Shown one piece after another: positions 16,148 to 24,238 of a DNA stretch of 64,000 nt. This DNA comes from Bradyrhizobium sp. CSA207. GTDB lineage: Bacteria > Pseudomonadota > Alphaproteobacteria > Rhizobiales > Xanthobacteraceae. A program made the position numbers and the translations under genes. The notes under the pieces were generated by a model. That model ran no database searches. It saw only the letters and a program-made list of their open reading frames with translations, and was not told the DNA's origin. The stretch spans positions 1-64,000 of the forward strand of contig NZ_JAACFT010000020.1 in NCBI RefSeq assembly GCF_029051685.1, written 5' to 3'. Position 1 is the first letter of the stretch; each line of letters begins with the position of its first letter.

Positions 16148-17055
16148 CAGATCGCGACGACGGGGTGCCGGATGACACCGACGCAGTCGACCCCGGCCTC
16201 CACCACGTCGCCAGGCCACAGCCATTCCTGCGGGTTCATGCCTGCGCCGACGCCTTCCGGCGTTCCCGTCGCGATGATGTCGCCGGGCTCGAGCGTCATT
16301 CCCGACGAAATGTCGGCAATCAAAGCCGGAACATCGAAGATCATGTACTTGGTGTTGGAATCCTGCTTCGTGACCCCGTTCTTCGTCAGCCACAGCCGCA
16401 GGTCATGTGGATCGGGAATCTCGTCCGCGGTCACGATGCAGGGGCCGAACGGCGCATAGGTGTCCATGCCCTTGGAAAAGATCCACTGGCCGGCACGGCG
16501 ATTGTCGCGCGCGGAAATGTCAATCATCACCGAATAGCCGAAGACGTGGTCCATCGCTTTCTCGACCGGGATGCGGGTCGCGGTCTTGCCGATGATGACG
16601 GCGAGCTCGACCTCCCAGTCGAGCTGCTGCGTCATCTTCGCGTTATGCTGGATCGCCGCGCCCGGGCCGATCACGGAGGTCGGCGGTTTGGAGAAGACGA
16701 CCGGCTGCTTCGGCAGATCCTTGTCCGTATCCAGGCTCTTGGCGGATTCCGCGACATGCGCGCGGTAATTCAGCCCGATTCCGAAGATGTTCTTTCGTGG
16801 CCGCGGGATCGGCGCCTGCAGCTTCACATCCTCGACCGGAACGGCGGAGCCGACCGGCAGGCGACCATTGGCATCGCCCAGGCAGTCCCTGAGCGCGGGC
16901 AGCAGCGTCACGCTGTTATCGATGAACGACAGCATGTCGCTCGGCCATGCAAGGCCATGCGACGCACCGAGGCGCTCGACGTCCACAACCAATCCATCAA
17001 CGAGACCCCCGAGGCGGGCACCGCTGGAGCCCAAAGTGTAGGTAACAAGACGCAT
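16147..17055 (-). CDS. Fumarylacetoacetate hydrolase family protein (probable fumarylpyruvate/acylpyruvate hydrolase)
   Basis: The 302-residue protein has the FAH C-terminal catalytic domain: KNIFGIGLNYRAHVAES (residues 88-104), DWEVELAVIIGK (146-157), GYSVMIDISARDNRR (174-188), FSKGMDTYAPFGPCIV (195-210) and a late TLEPGDIIATGTPEGVG (256-272). Glu and Asp residues in these blocks form the metal site of the family. It lies 42 bases downstream of gentisate dioxygenase, and in such operons the FAH member hydrolyses fumarylpyruvate or maleylpyruvate to pyruvate and a C4 acid. No maleylpyruvate isomerase gene is present in the window. The start ATG at 17055 matches the family N-terminus MRLVTYTLG. 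Confidence 0.9.
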   Translation of the reverse strand: MRLVTYTLGSSGARLGGLVDGLVVDVERLGASHGLAWPSDMLSFIDNSVTLLPALRDCLGDANGRLPVGSAVPVEDVKLQAPIPRPRKNIFGIGLNYRAHVAESAKSLDTDKDLPKQPVVFSKPPTSVIGPGAAIQHNAKMTQQLDWEVELAVIIGKTATRIPVEKAMDHVFGYSVMIDISARDNRRAGQWIFSKGMDTYAPFGPCIVTADEIPDPHDLRLWLTKNGVTKQDSNTKYMIFDVPALIADISSGMTLEPGDIIATGTPEGVGAGMNPQEWLWPGDVVEAGVDCVGVIRHPVVAI

Positions 17056-17097
17056 GAAGCTTTATCCGGCTCTTTCGGTTGAATTCTGCAGGAGACG

Positions 17098-18204
17098 TCA
17101 GGCGGCAACTGGTTGGTGGCCCGCATTGTCGCCATAGGCCTCTTCCCGGTAGAAGCCGAGACTTTCGATGACGGGCAGATCGTTGAAGCAGAACAGACAG
17201 GCGTCCTCGCTCGCAGAGGCGTTGCCGTGCTCGTGCCAAGCCCAGGACGGAACACAGAAGATGTCGCGCTCCTGCCATTCGAAGCGCTTGCCACCAATCA
17301 CGGAATAGCCGCGGCCCTTCGCCACCTGATAGATGAAGCTGCCGGTGTGCCGGTGCGACTTCGTTCGTTCGCCCGGCCGCAGCAACTGCATGCTGGCGCC
17401 AATCGTCTGCATGACGTGGCCGCCGGTGACCGGGTTGACGTAGTTCATGAGGATGCCGTCGTAAGGCGAGCCGTCGGTCGCGGCGGCATATTTCCGCAAG
17501 GAGTCGTAGGTCGGGTCCCACTCGTACTTGAACATGGGGGAATAGCCCTTCGACCATTTCGAGCCGGCCGGGCGAAGACCGGGATTGCCCCAGGTCTTGG
17601 TCGTGCCGTCGACGGGATAGCCGGATTCTTCCTGCTGAACCTTGGGATGGACCGCGAAGAAGTTCGCTTCCAGCGCATTGACCAGCGGGATGTCGAGACC
17701 ATCCTGCCAGATGCAGACCGAGCCGTTGCCATCGACTCCGTGCTCGTGCCAGGTGCCGTTCGGCGTGAGCACAAAATCCCGCGCCCCGAGCGTCATCTTG
17801 TGACCGTCGACGACGGTGTAGGCGCCCGAACCTTCCATGATGAAGCGCAAGGCCGAAGCCGAGTGCGCGTGGGCCGAGGCGACCTCGCCGGGATGCATGA
17901 CCTGCAAGCCCGAGTAGAGCCAGCCGACGGCTGCCGATACGTCGCGACGACCGGGATTGTTGAGATAGATCACCCGGCGCCCCGCCTTTTCCGGAGACAC
18001 CAGCTCTACCGATCGCAGCACGTGCTCGCGCAGATCGTCATAGCGCCAGAGCACAGGAATGGAGGCCGATTGCGGCTGCCATGGCTCGATCTTGTTGGCG
18101 ACCGTCCACAATGCACCGGCTTCGTATTTCTCGAGGTCCTTGTAGTAGGCCTTGAGTTCCGGGGTGTCCTCGACATTGGCCCGGCCGATCACGTTTTCGC
18201 GCAT
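17098..18204 (-). CDS. Gentisate 1,2-dioxygenase (bicupin)
   Basis: The 368-residue protein is a two-cupin dioxygenase. The first cupin has HAHSASALRFIMEGSGAYT (about residues 109-127), which holds the iron histidines of gentisate dioxygenases, and a later NGTWHEHG. The second cupin has SHRHTGSFIYQVAKGRGY (280s-290s) and WAWHEHGN near 325. The enzyme opens gentisate to maleylpyruvate using Fe(II) and oxygen. The open frame reaches back to 18501, but GGAGG eight bases before the ATG at 18204 and family length support the shorter form. Four near-identical 12-13 bp units lie directly upstream. Related 1-hydroxy-2-naphthoate or salicylate dioxygenases share this fold and cannot be excluded. Confidence 0.88.
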   Translation of the reverse strand: MRENVIGRANVEDTPELKAYYKDLEKYEAGALWTVANKIEPWQPQSASIPVLWRYDDLREHVLRSVELVSPEKAGRRVIYLNNPGRRDVSAAVGWLYSGLQVMHPGEVASAHAHSASALRFIMEGSGAYTVVDGHKMTLGARDFVLTPNGTWHEHGVDGNGSVCIWQDGLDIPLVNALEANFFAVHPKVQQEESGYPVDGTTKTWGNPGLRPAGSKWSKGYSPMFKYEWDPTYDSLRKYAAATDGSPYDGILMNYVNPVTGGHVMQTIGASMQLLRPGERTKSHRHTGSFIYQVAKGRGYSVIGGKRFEWQERDIFCVPSWAWHEHGNASASEDACLFCFNDLPVIESLGFYREEAYGDNAGHQPVAA

Positions 18205-18210
18205 CTCATC

Positions 18211-18260
18211 CTCCAAGTCCTGCTCCAAGTCCTGTTTCCAAGTCCGGTTTCCAAGTCCTG
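18211..18260 (-). repeat. Four tandem 12-13 bp repeats before gentisate dioxygenase
   Basis: On the plus strand the units are CTCCAAGTCCTG twice and TTTCCAAGTCCKG twice, filling 18211-18260 without interruption. They contain and directly precede the ribosome binding site region of the dioxygenase gene. The frame through them would encode a short repeat of Trp/Lys/Gln-rich residues (an in-frame DLEQDLE-type peptide). Confidence 0.75.
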
Positions 18261-18563
18261 TCTTATGACGTCGCTGGACCGAAGCGTGCCCGTCCGTCAA
18301 TGGCCTTTGCCAGGCCAGGATCGATGATCCAGTTCCAAAGAGGCGATGGCCGGGACCATCATCTCGGATGGCCAACGGGACTTGCGCCATTGGCCTCGCC
18401 TCGCAGGCTGCGGAAGCCGGCTTGTCGGCGGTCGTGCTCGCGTTAAAATGCTCAGATGAAGCCTGCACGGCGGCAGCCTTGAAGCGAGGCAGCTTGAGCA
18501 TCGGCCCTACCCTGTCGCTGGCTCACGACCGCTCCCGAACTGGGGTTGGCAGCATGCCCGGCA

Positions 18564-18592
18564 TTGACTTACTTCACATGTAAAAGTATGTT
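18564..18592 (+). promoter_or_regulatory. Sigma-70-type promoter of the ior operon
   Basis: TTGACT at 18564-18569 and TATGTT at 18587-18592 are separated by 17 bases. The region is strikingly AT-rich against its surroundings and is followed by TTAATGCATATTTCTGGAGG, which contains the ribosome binding site of iorA. The TGCATATTT word recurs in the promoter region at 28671-28683. Confidence 0.6.
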
Positions 18593-18615
18593 AATGCATA
18601 TTTCTGGAGGATGCA

Positions 18616-20775
18616 ATGGCTGAACGGTCTTTCGCTCGCGAAGTCGAAGATCTCCGGCTCGGCACGGGCGATACTTTCCGCGGCGAAGGCATCCTCGCCA
18701 TCACCAAGGCCTTGCTGCAGTCCGGCGTCGCCTATGTCGGCGGCTACCAGGGCTCGCCGATCTCGCATCTGATGGACGTGCTCGCCGACGCCAAGGACGT
18801 GCTCGACGATCTCGGCGTGGTGTTCCAGAGCTCGGCCAACGAAGCGGCCGCAGCCGCGATGCTCTCGGCATCCGTGATGTATCCGCTGCGCGGCGCGGTT
18901 GCCTGGAAGTCGACGGTCGGCACCAATGTTGCTTCCGACGCGCTCGCCAATCTCGCCTCCGGCGGCGTTACCGGCGGCACCATGATCATCGTCGGCGAGG
19001 ATTACGGCGAAGGCTCCTCGATCATGCAGGAGCGCACCCACGCTTTCGCCATGAAATCGCAGATGTGGCTACTCGATCCGCGGCCCGACCATGAATGCAT
19101 CGTCAATCTGATCGAGAAGGGCTTTGAGCTCTCGGAGGCCTCGAACACCCCGGTGATGCTCGAGGTTCGCGTTCGCGCATGTCATATGCATGGCAGCTTC
19201 GCCTGCAAGGACAACGTCAAGCCGGCCTATTCCATCAAGGACGCACTGAACAATCCCAAGCGGGATCTCGGGCGCATCGTGCTGCCGCCGGCGGCCTATG
19301 AGCATGAGCAGGAGAAGATCAAGACGCGGATGCCCGCGGCGATCGGCTTCATCCGCGACAACAAGCTGAACGAACGGATGGGGCCGGAGCAGGGCAAGGT
19401 CGGCATCGTCATGCAGGGCGGCATGTACAACAACGTGATCCGCGCACTGCAATATCTCGGCCTCTCGGACGCCTACGGCAACACGCAGGTTCCGCTCTAC
19501 GTCATGAACGTCACCTACCCCGTGATCGATACGGAGGTCGCAGAGTTCTGCCTCGGCAAGGAGGCCGTCCTGATCGTCGAGGAAGGCCAGCCGGAATATC
19601 TGGAGCAGGCGATCAACACGGTGCTGCGGCGCAAGGACATCAATGCGCGCGTCCACGGCAAGGACGTGCTGCCGATGGGCGGCGACTACACCGCGCAGGT
19701 GCTGCTCGGCGGCATCAGGGAATTCCTGGAAAAGACCGAGCCGCGACTGCTCGGCAACCGGCCGCCGGCGCCGGATGCTGCTCCCGTGCTCAACCACCCC
19801 GCCGTCGAGAAACTCAAGCAGGCCGTCCCGCAGCGCCCGCCCGGGCTCTGCACCGGCTGTCCGGAGCGACCGATTTTCGCCGCGATGAAGCTGGTCGAAG
19901 AGGAGCTCGGGCAGCACCACGTCTCAGCCGACATCGGCTGTCACCTGTTCTCGATCCTGCCGCCCTTCAATATCGGCGCGACCACCATGGGCTTCGGCCT
20001 CGGCCCGGCCTCGACCTCGGCCTTCAATGTCAAGGCCGACAAGCGCTCGATCGCGGTGATGGGAGACGGCGGCTTCTGGCACAACGGACTGACCAGCGGT
20101 ATCGGCAATGCCGTGTTCAACAAGCATGACGGCGTCTTCCTCATCGTCGACAACTACTACACCTCGGCGACCGGCGGTCAGGACATCCTGTCGTCGCGCG
20201 CGACCAACAGGCGGCGCAACACCAACAATTCGATCGTCCAGGCCGTAAAGGGCATCGGCGGCCAATGGGTCCGCCAGATCGACCGCACCTACGACGTCGG
20301 CAAGATGCGCGACACGCTGAAGGAGGCCCTGACGACCAAGGACGAAGGCCCCAAGGTCATCGTCGCCTCCTCCGAATGCATGCTGAACAAGCAGCGCCGC
20401 GTGAAGCCGCAGATCAACAAGGCGATCAAGGACGGGTTGCGCACCGTCAAGGAACGCTTCGGCGTCGACGAGGATGTTTGCACCGGCGATCACGCCTGCA
20501 TCCGGCTCTCCGGCTGTCCCTCGCTTTCCGTGAAGCAGCTCGACGATCCCTTGCGGGACGATCCCGTTGCGGCGATCGACAATTCCTGCGTCGGATGCGG
20601 CAATTGCGGCGAGGTCGCCGAAGCCGCGGTGCTGTGCCCGTCCTTCTATCGCGCCGACGTCATTCATAACCCGACCCGCTGGGACACGTTCAAATCGAAA
20701 ATCGCCATGGCCGTGATCGGCTGGCTGCAACGGCGGCGCGATCGCCGGCGTCCGGCGCTCGAGGCGCTGGCATGA
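18616..20775 (+). CDS. iorA: Indolepyruvate ferredoxin oxidoreductase, alpha subunit type
   Basis: The 719-residue protein matches the large subunit of indolepyruvate-type 2-oxoacid:ferredoxin oxidoreductases, which oxidatively decarboxylate an aryl-2-oxoacid to the acyl-CoA. The N-terminal pyrimidine-binding region holds YQGSPISHLMDVLAD (near 47-61). The thiamine diphosphate domain has GDGGFWHNGLTSG near 482-494 with NYYTSATGGQ about 28 residues later. The C-terminus has two Cys groups, CTGDHACIRLSGC and CVGCGNCGEVAEAAVLC (about 625-675), for Fe-S clusters. GGAGG eight bases before the ATG supports the start. It overlaps iorB by four bases. In an aromatic locus it may make an arylacetyl-CoA or supply reduced ferredoxin; sequence does not decide. 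Confidence 0.88.
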   Translation: MAERSFAREVEDLRLGTGDTFRGEGILAITKALLQSGVAYVGGYQGSPISHLMDVLADAKDVLDDLGVVFQSSANEAAAAAMLSASVMYPLRGAVAWKSTVGTNVASDALANLASGGVTGGTMIIVGEDYGEGSSIMQERTHAFAMKSQMWLLDPRPDHECIVNLIEKGFELSEASNTPVMLEVRVRACHMHGSFACKDNVKPAYSIKDALNNPKRDLGRIVLPPAAYEHEQEKIKTRMPAAIGFIRDNKLNERMGPEQGKVGIVMQGGMYNNVIRALQYLGLSDAYGNTQVPLYVMNVTYPVIDTEVAEFCLGKEAVLIVEEGQPEYLEQAINTVLRRKDINARVHGKDVLPMGGDYTAQVLLGGIREFLEKTEPRLLGNRPPAPDAAPVLNHPAVEKLKQAVPQRPPGLCTGCPERPIFAAMKLVEEELGQHHVSADIGCHLFSILPPFNIGATTMGFGLGPASTSAFNVKADKRSIAVMGDGGFWHNGLTSGIGNAVFNKHDGVFLIVDNYYTSATGGQDILSSRATNRRRNTNNSIVQAVKGIGGQWVRQIDRTYDVGKMRDTLKEALTTKDEGPKVIVASSECMLNKQRRVKPQINKAIKDGLRTVKERFGVDEDVCTGDHACIRLSGCPSLSVKQLDDPLRDDPVAAIDNSCVGCGNCGEVAEAAVLCPSFYRADVIHNPTRWDTFKSKIAMAVIGWLQRRRDRRRPALEALA

Positions 20776-22337
20776 GAGACGAAACGGTCCGGCTCGCCCT
20801 CCCCGCCGCCGGTGACGCGACCGAGCGGCCGATCTCGATCGCGATCGTCGCGATGGGCGGCCAGGGCGGCGGCGTCTTGACCGGCTGGATCGTTCAACTC
20901 GCCGAGAACCACGGCTGGGTCGCGCAATCGACCTCGGTGCCCGGCGTCGCCCAGCGGACCGGCGCCACGATCTATTACATCGAGGCAATGCCGCCACTGG
21001 ATGGCCGCAAGCCGATCCTGTCGCTGATGCCCACCCCTGGCGATGTCGACGTCGTGATGGCCGCCGAATTCATGGAAGCGGGGCGCTCGATCCTGCGTGG
21101 CCTGGTGACGCCGGACCGCACGACGCTGATCGCCTCCAATCACCGGTCGTTTGCCATCGGCGAGAAGATCGCGCCGGGTAACGGCATTGCAGATGGGGAC
21201 GCCGTCACCGGCGCCATCGGCGTTGCCGCCAAGACCGAGATCATCTTCGACCTGAATGCGCTGGCGATCGAGCACGGCAGCGTCATCTCGGCTGCTATGT
21301 TTGGCGCGCTCGCCGCGGCCAGGGTGCTGCCCTTCAGCCGCGAAAGCTATCTCGATGTCATCCGCGCCGGCGAGAAGGGGGCCAAGGCCAGCATACGAAC
21401 TTTTGAAGCGGCCTTTGACCGGGTCGAGACCGGGCCTCCCGAAGTCGCGGCGCCCGTGCAATCGAAGGTCGCCGACAGCATCCCCTCTCCTGCGATGCCC
21501 GATCCGCAACTCGCCGGGCTTGTCGCCAGATTGAACCGGGAGCTGCCCGAGCCCGCGCAGGCCATGAGCCGCGCTGGCTTGAAGAAGGTGGTCGACTTCC
21601 AGGACGTCACCTATGGCGCGGAATATCTCGACATGCTCAGCAGCCTGCTCACGGCCGACCGAAACGCCGGTGGCGCTGCGCGGGGCTATGCCTTCACGCG
21701 GGCCGCGGCAAAGTATCTCGCCAACGCCATGACCTACGACGACGTCATCCGCGTGGCCGACCTCAAGACACGCGCTGGTCGCCGCGCGCGCATCGAGAGC
21801 GAGCTCGAGATGTCGCAGGGACAGGTGCTCCAGACCACCGAATTCATGCACCCCCGCATGGAGGAAGTCATGGGCATGCTGCCGGCGAGTTTCGGCCGCT
21901 GGCTGGGCGCGAGGCCGCGCCTCCTCGGCTGGCTCGATCGCCGCGTCAACAAAGGACGCCGGGTGCGAACCTATTCGCTGCCCTGGTTCCTGGCGCTCTA
22001 TGTCGTGGGTGGACTTCGCGGCCTGCGCCGCCGCTCACTGCGCCACGCAATCGAGACTGCTCACCGGGACGAATGGCTCAAGGCCGCGACCGACGCGGTC
22101 GGCACCAACTACCAGCTCGGTGTCGAAATTCTGCAATGCCGCCGCCTTGTGAAAGGCTATTCCGATACCCACAGCCGGGGGCTGTCGAAATTCGACAAGA
22201 CGCTGGCCGCGATCAAGCTGGTCGAGCGGCGCGAGGACGCCGCCGACTGGGCGCGGCGCCTGCGGGAAGCGGCGCTGAAGGACAGCGCCGGCAAGGAGCT
22301 CGACGGCGTGATCCAGACCATCAAGACCTTCGCATGA
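20772..22337 (+). CDS. iorB: Indolepyruvate oxidoreductase beta-type subunit with long C-terminal extension
   Basis: The 521-residue protein begins with the gamma/beta domain of 2-oxoacid oxidoreductases: IAIVAMGGQGGGVLTGWIVQLAE (residues 23-45), SVPGVAQRTGATIYYIE near 54-70 and a domain end near residue 220. Classical IorB proteins have about 200 residues; here about 300 more follow, rich in Arg, Lys and helix, including QGQVLQTTEFMHPRMEEVMG and GWLDRRVNKGRRVRTYSLPW. Such long forms with a conserved extension (annotated as DUF6537 in databases, from memory) exist in proteobacteria. The extension's role is unknown; it may contact the partner or a membrane. Translation is coupled to iorA by ATGA overlap. 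Confidence 0.85.
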   Translation: MRDETVRLALPAAGDATERPISIAIVAMGGQGGGVLTGWIVQLAENHGWVAQSTSVPGVAQRTGATIYYIEAMPPLDGRKPILSLMPTPGDVDVVMAAEFMEAGRSILRGLVTPDRTTLIASNHRSFAIGEKIAPGNGIADGDAVTGAIGVAAKTEIIFDLNALAIEHGSVISAAMFGALAAARVLPFSRESYLDVIRAGEKGAKASIRTFEAAFDRVETGPPEVAAPVQSKVADSIPSPAMPDPQLAGLVARLNRELPEPAQAMSRAGLKKVVDFQDVTYGAEYLDMLSSLLTADRNAGGAARGYAFTRAAAKYLANAMTYDDVIRVADLKTRAGRRARIESELEMSQGQVLQTTEFMHPRMEEVMGMLPASFGRWLGARPRLLGWLDRRVNKGRRVRTYSLPWFLALYVVGGLRGLRRRSLRHAIETAHRDEWLKAATDAVGTNYQLGVEILQCRRLVKGYSDTHSRGLSKFDKTLAAIKLVERREDAADWARRLREAALKDSAGKELDGVIQTIKTFA

Positions 22338-22495
22338 TGCAGATCGCGCCCGGCACAGGAATAGATTGCCGTTCGGACCGAAGGACGTCAGGATCAGACG
22401 GCTTGACTACGATTCTCAGGTTGTTAATCGGAGCGACAGACCCGCGATAAATTTCCCGCTACTCGACGAGACACTCTGTGCTCGATGGTCATGTG

Positions 22496-22990
22496 ATGCC
22501 GGCAGCACTCAAAGCGAACGTTGTTTCCGTCCCCGGGCAGGTGGAAACCCGGCTGTGGCTTCAATTGCTGTCTTTGCACGGCGAGTTCTTCGGGTCGCTG
22601 AATTCCGTGCTGAGTTCTGAGTTTGGACTGTCGCTCGCAAAGTTTGACGTGCTGGCTCAGCTCGATCGTTGCAGGGACGGACTTGCGCTCGGGCAATTGT
22701 CGCAGAACCTGAAAGTGTCCGGCGGCAACGTCTCCGGACTCGTGCAGCGCCTGTTGGCCGACGACCTCATCAGCAGGGAAATGTCGAGCGAGGACCGGCG
22801 ATCGTTCATCGTGCGTCTCACACCCAAGGGCGAAGCCCTGTTCCGGAAGGCCGCCGACGTCCACAAGAAGCATCTCGGCGAGCGGTTCGAGAACGTCCCG
22901 CGCCGGGAGCTCGACGCCGCGCTTTCGGTGTTGCGGTCCATCTCCTCAAAGATTCGCGTCGAGAGCAAGAAGCAGAGACACAAGAAATAA
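22496..22990 (+). CDS. MarR family regulator, first of two
   Basis: The protein has about 164 residues from the ATG at 22496; a GTG at 22478 is the alternative and neither has a good ribosome binding site. The winged-helix core is clear: FGLSLAKFDVLAQLDRCRDGLALGQLSQNLKVSGGNVSGLVQRLLADDLISREMSSEDRR, with the recognition helix near VSGGNVSGLVQRL and the wing at SSEDRRSFIVRLTPKG (residues about 100-115). MarR proteins often sense aromatic acids or their CoA esters and repress nearby catabolic genes. It sits 158 bases after iorB and overlaps the second marR by one base. Confidence 0.88.
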   Translation: MPAALKANVVSVPGQVETRLWLQLLSLHGEFFGSLNSVLSSEFGLSLAKFDVLAQLDRCRDGLALGQLSQNLKVSGGNVSGLVQRLLADDLISREMSSEDRRSFIVRLTPKGEALFRKAADVHKKHLGERFENVPRRELDAALSVLRSISSKIRVESKKQRHKK

Positions 22991-23472
22991 TGGGTAAAGA
23001 ATCCAGAAGCAGATGGAAATCCGGTCCGCCAAGGACGAGGGACCAGCTGCAAGCCTACATTCCCTATCTGCTCAATCGGCTGGCCAACCGCTGGAATCTC
23101 GACCAGAACCGGGATCTCAGCGAGCACGGCATCAGCAACGTCGTCTTTCGCACGCTGTCGGTGCTGTTCATCTACAAGACTCTCACTGTCAACGAGATCG
23201 CCGTTCTCGCCGTGACCGAGCAGTCGACCGCCAGCCGCATGGTCGAATCCATGGTTTCATCGGGCCTCGTCGAGCGAGAGATCGCCGAGGAGGACCAGCG
23301 CCGTCGCGTCGTGGCCTTGACGGCGGACGGCGAGGCGCTGCTGCGCAAGATCTGGCCGATCATGGAAAAGAATTACGAACGTCTGACCGCCGGCATCGAC
23401 CCCGACGAGGTTGAAGTCTGCGCCCGCGTGCTGGCCAGGATGGTGGAGAATATTCGCCAGAATCAGATCTGA
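22990..23472 (+). CDS. MarR family regulator, second of two
   Basis: The 160-residue protein starts at the ATG in TAATG that also ends the first marR gene. The winged helix reads HGISNVVFRTLSVLFIYKTLTVNEIAVLAVTEQSTASRMVESMVSSGLVEREI, with the wing EEDQRRRVVALTADG near residues 100-114. It differs clearly from the first MarR protein, so this is not a recent duplication. Two different MarR proteins made from one transcript could form a heteromer or respond to two ligands. The stop codon lies inside a hairpin shared with the convergent SDR gene. Confidence 0.88.
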   Translation: MGKESRSRWKSGPPRTRDQLQAYIPYLLNRLANRWNLDQNRDLSEHGISNVVFRTLSVLFIYKTLTVNEIAVLAVTEQSTASRMVESMVSSGLVEREIAEEDQRRRVVALTADGEALLRKIWPIMEKNYERLTAGIDPDEVEVCARVLARMVENIRQNQI

Positions 23473-23487
23473 TCGATCAACGATCAG
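23469..23487. terminator. Hairpin shared by two convergent stop codons
   Basis: CTGATCG at 23469-23475 and CGATCAG at 23481-23487 pair perfectly around a five-base loop. The left arm contains the TGA of the second marR gene and the right arm the stop of the SDR gene. No T tract follows on either side, so this may be a weak bidirectional terminator. Confidence 0.45.
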
Positions 23488-24212
23488 GGACCGAGGCCAA
23501 CCAAGCTGGTGCCGCCGCAGACGTAAAGCACCTGTCCGGTGACGAAGTCCGAACGCTCGTCGAGGAAGAATTCGACCGCGTGCGCGACGTCCTCGCGCGA
23601 GCCGAGCCGGCCAACCGGAACGTTGCGGGCCATTTTCTCCTGCCGCTCGGAATCCTTGGGGACGATGCCCCAGAAATTGTCCGTCAGAATGGGACCCGGC
23701 GCGACGACGTTTACGGTGATGCCGCTGGAGGCCAATTCCAGCGCCCATGTCCGCGCCATGCCATGCATGCCCGCCTTGGTGGCGGAATAGGCCGAGCGGG
23801 TCACGGCACCCATCGCCGCACGCGAGCTGACGAACACGATGCGGCCGAGACGGCGCGACATCATCCCCTCAAGGGCTGCCTGGGTCAGCAGCATCGGTGC
23901 CCCCAGATGCAGCTGCGCAAGCATCAGGATGTCTTCGGGCCTCGCATCGGGCAGAAGGTTCGGCAGGATGGTGCCGGCATTGTGCACGAGGCAATCGATC
24001 GCGTGGTCGGAGCTGATCTCTTTAGCGATCGCCCGGGTCTCCTTGAGGCTGGTCAGGTCCGCGCAATAGGCCGCGAGCAGATCGTGCGTCCAGCCTGGCT
24101 TCTCCAGCCCCACCGAGACCACGCGCTGTCCTTTATCGACGAGCCTGCGGGCCAGCGCTTCGCCGATCCCGGAATTGCCCCCTGTAATGAGTGTGGTGCG
24201 GGCCTGGCTCAT
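23484..24212 (-). CDS. Short-chain dehydrogenase/reductase
   Basis: The 242-residue protein is a classical SDR: TLITGGNSGIGEALA dinucleotide loop (residues 7-21), HNAG near 82-85, the catalytic SSRAAMG...YSATKAG pattern with Tyr and Lys near 145-150, and the PGPI loop near 178-181. AGGA eight bases before the ATG at 24212 sets the start. It lies 26 bases after the CoA ligase stop in a minus-strand operon with the Rieske oxygenase. An SDR in that place could be a cis-dihydrodiol or alcohol dehydrogenase, which is an inference from context. Length and motifs are complete. Confidence 0.88.
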   Translation of the reverse strand: MSQARTTLITGGNSGIGEALARRLVDKGQRVVSVGLEKPGWTHDLLAAYCADLTSLKETRAIAKEISSDHAIDCLVHNAGTILPNLLPDARPEDILMLAQLHLGAPMLLTQAALEGMMSRRLGRIVFVSSRAAMGAVTRSAYSATKAGMHGMARTWALELASSGITVNVVAPGPILTDNFWGIVPKDSERQEKMARNVPVGRLGSREDVAHAVEFFLDERSDFVTGQVLYVCGGTSLVGLGP

Positions 24213-24238
24213 AATCGGTTTCCTGCGAGTGGGATGCC

